A DNA stretch of 8,609 bases, taken from the NCBI GenBank assembly GCA_903837305.1, contig CAILUB010000260.1, forward strand, positions 1 through 8,609. The letters run 5' to 3'. Every line of letters begins with the position of its first letter. Positions within the stretch are counted from its first letter, which is position 1. Shown piece after piece: positions 1-6,770 of the stretch. The position numbers were made by a program, and so were the translations under genes. Source of the stretch: an uncultured Cytophagaceae bacterium. GTDB taxonomy: Bacteria > Bacteroidota > Bacteroidia > Cytophagales > Spirosomataceae. Under the pieces are notes generated by a model. It had not been told where the DNA came from and ran no database searches. It saw only the letters and a list, made by a program, of their open reading frames with translations.

Positions 1-2721
1 AATGTCTATTTTATTTTAACCTTACACCAAAATTTCACTTCTTACGGCAAAGGACTTAATGAACAAGATAAACTTGAATGGGAAAAAATAAAAGGAAGAT
101 TTACTGATCTCTTATTTAATGAACCAGTAGAACAACTATTATTTTTTGCGAGTAATAAATTGCAAGAATTCGAAATAGAGGCCTCTTCAAAAGCAAATTA
201 CGAACAGTTATTAGAGCTAATCAAAGGATCAAACTTAATAAGTTATAACAGTTTGATAACGGACAAATTATCAGAATCACTTTATCCATTAGATTGGATT
301 TCTGCTACTGTTCTTGTGAATTCGTTACAGCGATACGGTCAAAATGAAAGGTCTTTATTTTCATTCCTAAATGACAATTCTGAAGTTTCCATTAGAAAGA
401 GAAAAAAATCTTTTTTTACTGTGGCTAATGTTTTTGACTATTTGGTTTATACACTTCCAAGCGAAATTACAGGAATGGATAACCCACACAAACCACAATG
501 GAATTCCACATTCAAAGCCCTTGAAAGAGCTGAGTTAATTTTCGAAGAGGATTACACCATTGCAACAGAGGTGATAAAAACGATTGGCCTTTCAAATATT
601 TTTACAAAAGCTGGCGGACTTTTTGACCAAGATTTTATACTCCAATATTTTCAGTATACTAGGGATTTCGACATCAATAACATACTTCTAAAATTAGAAA
701 AAGCGGGCATAATCCGGTTTTACAAACATAGCAATAAAGTAAACTTTCTTGAGGGGACAGATCTAGATTTAGAACAAGAACTAATTCTAGTTTCAAAGGA
801 AATCAATTCAAATTTTTCAATCACTAATGAGATAATCAACTTAATAGACTTCCCAATCATTTTAGCTAAAAAATACTCCGCAGAGAAAGGGACTTCTAGA
901 TTCTTCGAGTTCAGAGTATGTGATGATATTGAAATTTTAGACGATGCTAAAGGTGTAATTGATGGCTATATTAATCTTATATTCGATGAAATCAGTTTAG
1001 ATCAAATAAAGGAGAAATCAAAAAGTGTGATATCCAACATTTTTGTTCTTTATAAAAATACACATGAGATAAAAAAGACTGTTTTTACTATATTAAAACT
1101 AGAGAAAATTAAGAAAAAACATGCTGACGACACAAACGCAATTAAATTATTAAATGATGAAAAAGAATTCCATTATACTATTTTAAAGGAACTTATAAAC
1201 AATGGCTTATACTCTAACTTAAATAATATTTGGATACACAATGGAGAAAAAATCACCATCAACAATAGAGCTAATCTCAATGAGTTTATCACAAAAGTTT
1301 GTAATGATATTTATTATAAAACTCCGACATTTTTTAATGAACTATTAAATAAAGAACATTTAAGCACACCAATAAATTCCGCCAGAAAATCGCTCCTTAG
1401 AAGAATAATTGACAACGAAAATCTAGAAAACTTAGGTTTTGATAATGAGAAATTTCCTCCTGAAAAAGCAATATATCTAAGTTTATTAAAAAGATCCAAT
1501 ATACATAGAAGGGTTACTAATTCAAATAATTTTGAAATCACACAACCAATTGAAAGCTCAGCTAATCCGTATGAAAAGACACTATTCCCCATTTGGGAAG
1601 AGTGTGATTCATTCCTGAAATCATGCAATTTAAAGTCAAAATCGATTGATGAACTTTATTCTATATTAACTAAAGCGCCATATAAGTTAAAGAAAGGATT
1701 TCTTGACTTTTGGATCCCAATCTATTTACTAGCTAATAGAGAAAACTTTGCGCTATTCCACCGATCTGGAGGTTTTACGCCTTATCTCTCAGATGAAACA
1801 TTAGACTTGATACACAAAAAGCCTAGTGACTTTCTTATTAAAAGTTATGATGTCAGTGGAATTAAAATAAATATACTAGAGGGATATAAAGAAATCACTC
1901 AAATCAATTCAAACAATGGCCTACAAACTACATTCCTTTCCATTTTTGGTAATTTCTTAAGATTCCACAGAAGTCTAACCCCCTATGCTTTAAGAACATC
2001 AAATCTAACTAATCAAGCAGTAAACTTAAGAGACTCCATAAAATTAGCTAAGGATCCAGAGGATGCTTTATTTGACAAGTTCCCAGCAGCACTAGGGTTT
2101 CATAACATTAATTCTGAGACTGAAATTGAGAAGCTTACGTCATATGTAGAACAATTACAAAAAAGCATAAAAGAGATTAGAGAGGTTTATAATGAACTAT
2201 TAGAAAACATAGAGAAAAAAATTTCATCATCATTTGGGTGCTCAAATTCAAGCTTTCCTGAATACAAATTAGAATTAGTTGAAAAACTTGATGGTATAGA
2301 TTTGAATAAACTAAACAAAACCCAACGCATATTTTTTGAGCGCCTTACATCACCATTAGATGACCGAATCAGTTACATCAAGTCATTAGCAGATGTTGCA
2401 TTAAATAAGCGCGTAGAGGACATCTTTGATGAAGAAATACCACTCCTCTATTCTAATATTGAGAAATATTCTAAAGGACTTATAAATACTATTGAAATAC
2501 ATAAATTCAATTCAAAGTCAAATAACTCCAAAATGATTTCTTTTAGCCTAACGGATGAAAAAGGTCATTTAATAAATTCAAAAGTAATTATCAGCGATGA
2601 ACTTAATCTAAATACTCAAAAATCAATAATTCAAGATAACTTAAAAACACTTACTCCTGAGACACAGAAAGGCCTACTTATAGAGTTACTAAATGACATA
2701 TTACAACAGACAGAATCATGA
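1..2721 (+). CDS. Large defence-type ATP-binding protein, C-terminal part (5' end outside window)
   Basis: The frame is open from base 1 to the TGA at 2719-2721, giving 906 visible codons. The real start lies off the left edge; the TTG at 160 is not a credible start because the codons before it look conserved. Counting from base 1, codons 8-12 read LHQNF and 29-34 KIKGRF. From memory, this pattern follows the Walker B region in large (roughly 1000-1200 aa) ATP-binding proteins of defence loci. No Walker A is visible, so the P-loop is presumably upstream. Codons about 188-258 look like a winged helix followed by a segment with KGTSRFFEF at 296-304. A conserved-looking stretch around 661-700 contains PYALRT and DPEDALF. 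Codons about 705-745 look like a coiled coil. The last four bases overlap the next gene, so the two are probably translationally coupled and act together. The CDS is certain; the family call rests on remembered motifs and is moderate. A BREX BrxC/PglY-like or Dnd-associated ATPase is an alternative. Confidence 0.75.
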   Translation, partial: NVYFILTLHQNFTSYGKGLNEQDKLEWEKIKGRFTDLLFNEPVEQLLFFASNKLQEFEIEASSKANYEQLLELIKGSNLISYNSLITDKLSESLYPLDWISATVLVNSLQRYGQNERSLFSFLNDNSEVSIRKRKKSFFTVANVFDYLVYTLPSEITGMDNPHKPQWNSTFKALERAELIFEEDYTIATEVIKTIGLSNIFTKAGGLFDQDFILQYFQYTRDFDINNILLKLEKAGIIRFYKHSNKVNFLEGTDLDLEQELILVSKEINSNFSITNEIINLIDFPIILAKKYSAEKGTSRFFEFRVCDDIEILDDAKGVIDGYINLIFDEISLDQIKEKSKSVISNIFVLYKNTHEIKKTVFTILKLEKIKKKHADDTNAIKLLNDEKEFHYTILKELINNGLYSNLNNIWIHNGEKITINNRANLNEFITKVCNDIYYKTPTFFNELLNKEHLSTPINSARKSLLRRIIDNENLENLGFDNEKFPPEKAIYLSLLKRSNIHRRVTNSNNFEITQPIESSANPYEKTLFPIWEECDSFLKSCNLKSKSIDELYSILTKAPYKLKKGFLDFWIPIYLLANRENFALFHRSGGFTPYLSDETLDLIHKKPSDFLIKSYDVSGIKINILEGYKEITQINSNNGLQTTFLSIFGNFLRFHRSLTPYALRTSNLTNQAVNLRDSIKLAKDPEDALFDKFPAALGFHNINSETEIEKLTSYVEQLQKSIKEIREVYNELLENIEKKISSSFGCSNSSFPEYKLELVEKLDGIDLNKLNKTQRIFFERLTSPLDDRISYIKSLADVALNKRVEDIFDEEIPLLYSNIEKYSKGLINTIEIHKFNSKSNNSKMISFSLTDEKGHLINSKVIISDELNLNTQKSIIQDNLKTLTPETQKGLLIELLNDILQQTES
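2718..2721 (+). other. ATGA stop-start overlap (translational coupling)
   Basis: The TGA stop of the large ATPase gene shares bases with the ATG of the PP-loop gene. The sequence just before it (caacagacagaatc) has no purine-rich Shine-Dalgarno match, so the downstream gene probably depends on ribosomes terminating on the upstream one. This suggests matched production of the two proteins. Confidence 0.85.
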
Positions 2722-3830
2722 CAAAAATAAACCATGTATTAGGGATTTCAGGAGGTAAGGACAGTGCCGCTCTAGCAATTTATATGAGCAAAAATTATCC
2801 TACATTAAATATTAACTATTACACTTGTGATACAGGTAAGGAACTAAACGAGACTTATGAACTAATTGATCGCTTGAACTCGGTACTTGGCAAAAAAATC
2901 ACAATCTATAATTCATTAGACTTAGAAAATTCTCCTTTAAATAACCCATTTGATCATTTTCTAGCAGTATATGGCGGATACCTTCCCTCACCTAACTCAA
3001 GATGGTGCACCAACAAATTAAAGCTTCAACCATTCGAAAAAAATATAGGCAATGACCCAACCATTTCATACGTTGGTATTCGAGGGGACGAAAATAGAGA
3101 GGGGTATATTTCTAAGAAAGAGAATATTCAGACGATTTTTCCCTTTAGAAAAAACATCTGGAGTGAGGATGTTATCAAAAAGTTTTTATCAAACGAAAAT
3201 TTAGAATCTAACTTAGAGATTTTCAAGAAGATAACAGATGATAGTAAAATATTAGAATTTGCCTCTCTTCCTCTTTCTTTCAAATTCAGCCAACTTCAAA
3301 AGGTAACTGCCTTAATTGATCTAAACGTAAAAGTATTTAACAAGGCAGTATTTGAATTCCTAAAAAATACAGATTACCCTGTCGGAAAGCTTGATGAATT
3401 TCCAGTAATTGACAATGAAGATGTTATAAAAATTGATGATGTATTTGGAATATTAGAAAATTCAGGAGTCGGAATTCCAGCATATTACAAACCAGTTAAG
3501 TACACTGTTGAAATTAACGGAGAAAAACAGACAGGAACTTATTCTAGAAGTCGTTCTGGTTGCTTTTTCTGTTTTTATCAACAGAAAATAGAATGGGTTT
3601 GGTTGCTTGAACAACATCCAGATCTGTTCGAAATGGCAACATCGTATGAAAAAGAAGGATATACTTGGATGGAAGAAACTCTATTAGATTTAAAAAAACC
3701 TGAACGCGTTGCAGCCATCAAAAAAGACCATTATTTGAAAACTATACGTCAACAGAATAAATCAAAAAACAACTGGCAAGATGACATACTAAATGCCGAA
3801 GGGGAGGGATGTGCAAGCTGCTTTATTTAA
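2718..3830 (+). CDS. DndC-like / PAPS-reductase-family PP-loop protein
   Basis: A complete 370-residue protein. The PP-loop SGGKDS is at 11-16, followed by YTCDTGKE at 35-42, RWCTNK at 95-100 and YVGIRGDE at 118-125. This order is typical of the PAPS reductase / sulfate adenylyltransferase subunit 2 / DndC superfamily, which binds ATP or an adenylylated nucleotide. A CxxC pair at C282/C285 sits in SGCFFCF, before an EWVWLLEQHPDLF segment. A second pair, C365/C368, ends the protein; with C97 these could hold an Fe-S cluster as in DndC (inference). A mostly helical stretch at about 150-236 separates FPF (about 143) from GVGIPAYY and looks like an insertion relative to simpler members. Assimilatory sulfate reduction is unlikely: no cys genes are near, and the gene is coupled to a defence-type ATPase. 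By analogy with DndC it may activate the DNA backbone for sulfur or other modification; no cysteine desulfurase is visible. Superfamily is secure, substrate unknown. Confidence 0.9.
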   Translation: MTKINHVLGISGGKDSAALAIYMSKNYPTLNINYYTCDTGKELNETYELIDRLNSVLGKKITIYNSLDLENSPLNNPFDHFLAVYGGYLPSPNSRWCTNKLKLQPFEKNIGNDPTISYVGIRGDENREGYISKKENIQTIFPFRKNIWSEDVIKKFLSNENLESNLEIFKKITDDSKILEFASLPLSFKFSQLQKVTALIDLNVKVFNKAVFEFLKNTDYPVGKLDEFPVIDNEDVIKIDDVFGILENSGVGIPAYYKPVKYTVEINGEKQTGTYSRSRSGCFFCFYQQKIEWVWLLEQHPDLFEMATSYEKEGYTWMEETLLDLKKPERVAAIKKDHYLKTIRQQNKSKNNWQDDILNAEGEGCASCFI

Positions 3831-3849
3831 TTACACCTTAAATGAGAAA
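3831..3849. other. 19-base convergent junction between the two operons
   Basis: The TAA of the PP-loop gene (3828-3830) and the stop of the minus-strand PLD gene (3850-3852) face each other across 19 AT-rich bases. I see no GC-rich hairpin with a T-run on either strand. Termination signals must therefore be weak, factor-dependent or inside the opposing coding sequences, and the two transcripts probably overlap at their 3' ends. Confidence 0.8.
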
Positions 3850-4812
3850 TTAATGATTATACTTAATTACTTGACTTGTCCCTCCTGGCCGACTCCAAGT
3901 AAAACTATTATCAAAAAAGCATATCCAATCATATAAAATGGAAATTTGCTCGTTTAAATCATATGGCCTAGGTGTTGGAACTGTAGTTGTATTATAAGAA
4001 AACCATCTTGTAACCCTTCCAAAGTGCATAGAGTAATCCCTTTCAGGTTTATCATATTTAGCATTTCTTACGGCATCTTTGAAGGATAATATAAATGGGT
4101 GATTATTAAAATTATACTTTAATTTTTCTAATAACAATGAAGCATCTTGACAATCTTCTAGGCAATATAATGTCATATCATGGGAAAAAAATTGTTTTTC
4201 AATTAATGTCAAACTGAGTTTATTTTTGAATAAAAAATAAAAATGTTCAGGCGTTTTAGTTTGCGGCAATTGAGAAATTAAAAAAAAATCTATCTTTTTT
4301 TTAACAGTTGGTAACTTGGGGAAATCAATTTTGGGAATCACACAAGATTTAACAATTTTTTGAATTTCAGTGAATAAGTCAATATCAACGTATTCACTAG
4401 TAGTGATTATATGGTTCAAATAGTTGAAATCCTCTAAAGTTTCAATTGCAGTTTTACAAGAAAGTTCATAATTATACGTATTACCAATTTCGCCAATCCC
4501 TCGCCCTGTTATATTTGCTGAACCAAGAATTATAGTACTTTCATTATCCCAAATAGCTTTTAAGTGTATTCTTGTATTACGATACAAAGTAATTCCATTA
4601 TTTACGCAATATTCATATAGCTCTAAATCGGAAACCCCTTTTATTAAATCTTCAATTTCCCATCTTACTACAATTCTTGAAATATTATTTTTATCATTCA
4701 GAGACATTAATTCTGAAAGCTTGATGTAGGCAGAAATTATTGTAATTGAACTACTTCCTTGAATAAATTCAAGAGCGTTTTGTTTCAAGTTTACACCGCT
4801 TTTATAGAGCAT
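3850..4812 (-). CDS. Phospholipase D-family (single HKD) nuclease-like protein
   Basis: A complete 320-residue protein, last gene of the minus-strand operon, starting 11 bases after the GHKL ATPase stop. Residues about 1-120 form a PLD-type domain: ITIISAYI at 23-30, an IHLKAIWDN block with H83 and K85, GSAN at 97-100, and a downstream E116 in NYEL. His-to-GSxN spacing is canonical (+14), but the usual HKD Asp position is N90, with D89 beside it. There is one HKD half-site, so by analogy with Nuc and BfiI it probably works as a dimer. Residues about 175-320 form a second region I do not recognise, with RWFSYN, PTPRPYDL and a C-terminal SRPGGTSQV; it could recognise DNA or a partner. No signal peptide or membrane segment is seen, so it is probably cytoplasmic. 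In this operon the likely role is DNA cleavage, but the altered HKD means activity should not be assumed. A 10-base A/T inverted repeat lies at the junction of the two halves. Confidence 0.87.
   Translation of the reverse strand: MLYKSGVNLKQNALEFIQGSSSITIISAYIKLSELMSLNDKNNISRIVVRWEIEDLIKGVSDLELYEYCVNNGITLYRNTRIHLKAIWDNESTIILGSANITGRGIGEIGNTYNYELSCKTAIETLEDFNYLNHIITTSEYVDIDLFTEIQKIVKSCVIPKIDFPKLPTVKKKIDFFLISQLPQTKTPEHFYFLFKNKLSLTLIEKQFFSHDMTLYCLEDCQDASLLLEKLKYNFNNHPFILSFKDAVRNAKYDKPERDYSMHFGRVTRWFSYNTTTVPTPRPYDLNEQISILYDWICFFDNSFTWSRPGGTSQVIKYNH
4278..4304 (-). repeat. Perfect 10-base A/T inverted repeat containing a slippery A_AAA_AAG
   Basis: On the plus strand TTAAAAAAAA (4278-4287) and TTTTTTTTAA (4295-4304) are exact reverse complements separated by 7 bases. 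On the coding minus strand the reading frame is GTT AAA AAA AAG ATA, so A AAA AAG, the heptamer used for -1 frameshifting in E. coli dnaX, is in the proper phase. It falls at residues 171-173 of the PLD protein, between the nuclease domain and the C-terminal region. A -1 shift would add 12 codons and stop at a TAA; a +1 shift would stop at once. The repeat is directly seen; any function is inference. Confidence 0.7.
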
Positions 4813-4823
4813 GATATTAAATT

Positions 4824-6755
4824 TTACCCATTTGAACCAAGTACTTCACCCCATTGGGATAAATTTTCAGCTAATTTTAAACCGAAATTTACTCTAAATT
4901 GTCCTATCAACTCCTTTAACTTAGGATCAGCACTATAGTGATTCTCTGCACTTACCCAAGAAATTATAAATAATATCAAAGATTCTAAGTCTTTATCTCC
5001 ATTCAGATAATGTTCATGAATGTGTATTTTGTAAAACGGATGAAGAGTATTTACAAATATTAAAGTGATTTTGCTTTGATAAGAAACGTACTTGATAAAT
5101 GTATTTGGGCTCAAATCATCAGGTGTAAACATTAAAAAATGCTTTTTACCCGATTTGATAAACCAGTTTATCGTTGCTTGGATCGTTTTTGAATCCTTGT
5201 TAAAGACATCATAGCTTTTAAGAATTCTTATCAATTCATTTTTTTCATCGTCTGTCAGAGGCTCCGTAGGAGTTAAGCAGTGAGTGCATTCCCCATCATC
5301 ATTTAGTTGGATCTTATGTACGACACAAATCGATGGCGTAATTATAGCTTCACAAATCGGACAGTTACCATTTTCATATGGAACACCATGATCGGGACAG
5401 TTCACAATAGGCCCACAAGTATCACAAACTCCCTTATTTAAGGAGAATTGTTTACATTGAGGACATTTTTGACTCTTCTTCGCTTTTCTAGTACCTGATC
5501 CTCTTTTTTCAATTACATCAAAAGCTTGCTTGATTAAATCATGAATTTTACATGAAATATCATACCTAAACTTTATATCAAAACCGACATTACCATCACC
5601 ATCAATATTATGGGCTTCATATTGCTTAACGCCCATATGCCTAAAATTTAGTGCATCCGTTTTATTAGCATTAACGTTTAGTATTTTATCTGAAATTGGC
5701 TCAAAAGAAGCTTCAATTTTCATAAATCTCAATCTAGCATCATAAGAGTTTGGCATAACATAATCAAAATTTCCCAATTTAATCTCTCTATTATGACGAA
5801 CTAATGATATTCCGTATGATCTGTTACAAAGTTTTCCAATATCTGTGCTACCACCATCAACACCTCCAGGTCTTTGATACTCTTTTTTTGCTATAGAAAG
5901 CCTTAGTTTAACCTCATGGCGATGTCCATTCAAACTTGGATCAGGATCAGAAAAAATTGGAATTTCCTCATCTACTTCTTCAAAAATATCGTGTTGTCCA
6001 TCTGGTATATTATATGGTGATTTTGATAATAATGTACCAGATTTAATCAATCTTAATGGGTCATTTATTTTAATTGATGAACAATAATCATTAACAATAG
6101 TTGGACGTTGTGTTTCTGATGCTTGATTATAAGTTCTCCAATTTATATTCAATTTATCTTTCTCTATGAAATTCCTGTAGGTTCTGCCTAATAGTTCATC
6201 TAAATACTTAATTATTGTGCTTGCCATTTTGGGCTCTACGTTATCACAATCCTCCCAATAGACTATTGTTCCAGATTCTTGCAACGCTAAATCAGGGTTT
6301 GTTTCAAGGAATAATTTAGGCAATTCAGAAATTGTTTTGTGAGGTTTATCTACAACTATATCATTTTGTTCATAATCATCATGATTTCTTGAGACATATT
6401 TATAAACTCCCTTTTTCTGCCACGAATAAACATAATATTTGGTTGTTTGTGAACAACAAGCAAATGGTAATCCAATTCCAAACTTTCCTAACTCAGTTGT
6501 AGATCCATGATTGGTTCCTCCACCAAAATATAGGCATGTATCAATAATATCCCCCATACCGACACCATTATCAGATATAATGATATCTTTTACCAGCCTA
6601 CCTTTGCCTTTTTCAATAAGGACAACATTTATATTAGTTACTTTTTCTTTAACTCTCCATTGAATAGAGTTGTCAATAATTTCTGATAATGCTCCTACCG
6701 TTCCAAAAGTAGGAATACTTCTCATTGAATTTAGTCCTGCACCTGTTAAGCTCAT
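4824..6755 (-). CDS. MORC/MutL/Hsp90-type GHKL ATPase with three zinc knuckles
   Basis: A complete 643-residue protein beginning 15 bases after the helicase stop. The N-terminal GHKL (Bergerat) fold is intact: N-box SEIIDNS at 24-30 (E25 candidate general base, N29 Mg ligand), DNGVGM at 62-67, and the ATP lid with GKFGIGLPFA at 90-99. Residues about 270-370 look like the S5-type transducer domain, with ISLVRHNREI at 316-325 and NANKTDAL at 362-369 (K365 candidate gamma-phosphate lysine). Then follow three metal-binding knuckles: C431/C434-C444/C447, C453/H456-C465/C468, and C477/H480-C490/C493. The C-terminal domain (about 500-643) carries VNTLHPFY at 568-575, a motif I associate with this ATPase group. 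MORC-like bacterial ATPases were described in restriction-type operons by Iyer, Abhiman and Aravind (2008). Expected behaviour is ATP-dependent dimerisation that clamps DNA. It is not a sensor kinase: no histidine phosphoacceptor or membrane region is visible. MutL itself is unlikely because of the zinc array and context. Confidence 0.92.
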   Translation of the reverse strand: MSLTGAGLNSMRSIPTFGTVGALSEIIDNSIQWRVKEKVTNINVVLIEKGKGRLVKDIIISDNGVGMGDIIDTCLYFGGGTNHGSTTELGKFGIGLPFACCSQTTKYYVYSWQKKGVYKYVSRNHDDYEQNDIVVDKPHKTISELPKLFLETNPDLALQESGTIVYWEDCDNVEPKMASTIIKYLDELLGRTYRNFIEKDKLNINWRTYNQASETQRPTIVNDYCSSIKINDPLRLIKSGTLLSKSPYNIPDGQHDIFEEVDEEIPIFSDPDPSLNGHRHEVKLRLSIAKKEYQRPGGVDGGSTDIGKLCNRSYGISLVRHNREIKLGNFDYVMPNSYDARLRFMKIEASFEPISDKILNVNANKTDALNFRHMGVKQYEAHNIDGDGNVGFDIKFRYDISCKIHDLIKQAFDVIEKRGSGTRKAKKSQKCPQCKQFSLNKGVCDTCGPIVNCPDHGVPYENGNCPICEAIITPSICVVHKIQLNDDGECTHCLTPTEPLTDDEKNELIRILKSYDVFNKDSKTIQATINWFIKSGKKHFLMFTPDDLSPNTFIKYVSYQSKITLIFVNTLHPFYKIHIHEHYLNGDKDLESLILFIISWVSAENHYSADPKLKELIGQFRVNFGLKLAENLSQWGEVLGSNG

Positions 6756-6770
6756 AGTAAAATATTTAAA

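Noticed and set aside
160..162. TTG as the start codon of the large ATPase
   Set aside because: The frame is open to base 1 and the codons before it contain conserved-looking LHQNF and KIKGRF motifs, so the gene continues off the left edge.
402..417. A7-TC-T7 inverted repeat in the ATPase gene
   Set aside because: It encodes lysine and phenylalanine in frame, is short, and has no domain boundary or other context suggesting a signal; likely chance in AT-rich DNA.
1314..1628. 104-codon open frame on the minus strand
   Set aside because: It lies wholly inside the large ATPase gene on the opposite strand, has no recognisable motif, and AT-rich coding DNA often gives such frames.
3810..3830. GCAAGCTGC followed by CTTTATTT as a possible terminator
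   Set aside because: The bases do not form a stem of useful length and the T-run is broken; they also encode the conserved-looking C-terminal CxxC.
2718..3830. Ordinary CysH role in sulfate assimilation
   Set aside because: No sulfate assimilation genes are visible, the protein has extra CxxC pairs and an insertion, and it is translationally coupled to a large defence-type ATPase.
4824..6755. Reading the GHKL protein as a sensor histidine kinase or MutL
   Set aside because: It has no phosphoacceptor His domain, no membrane segment and no response regulator nearby; the transducer lysine fits the MutL/Hsp90/MORC side, and the zinc array and operon argue against mismatch repair.
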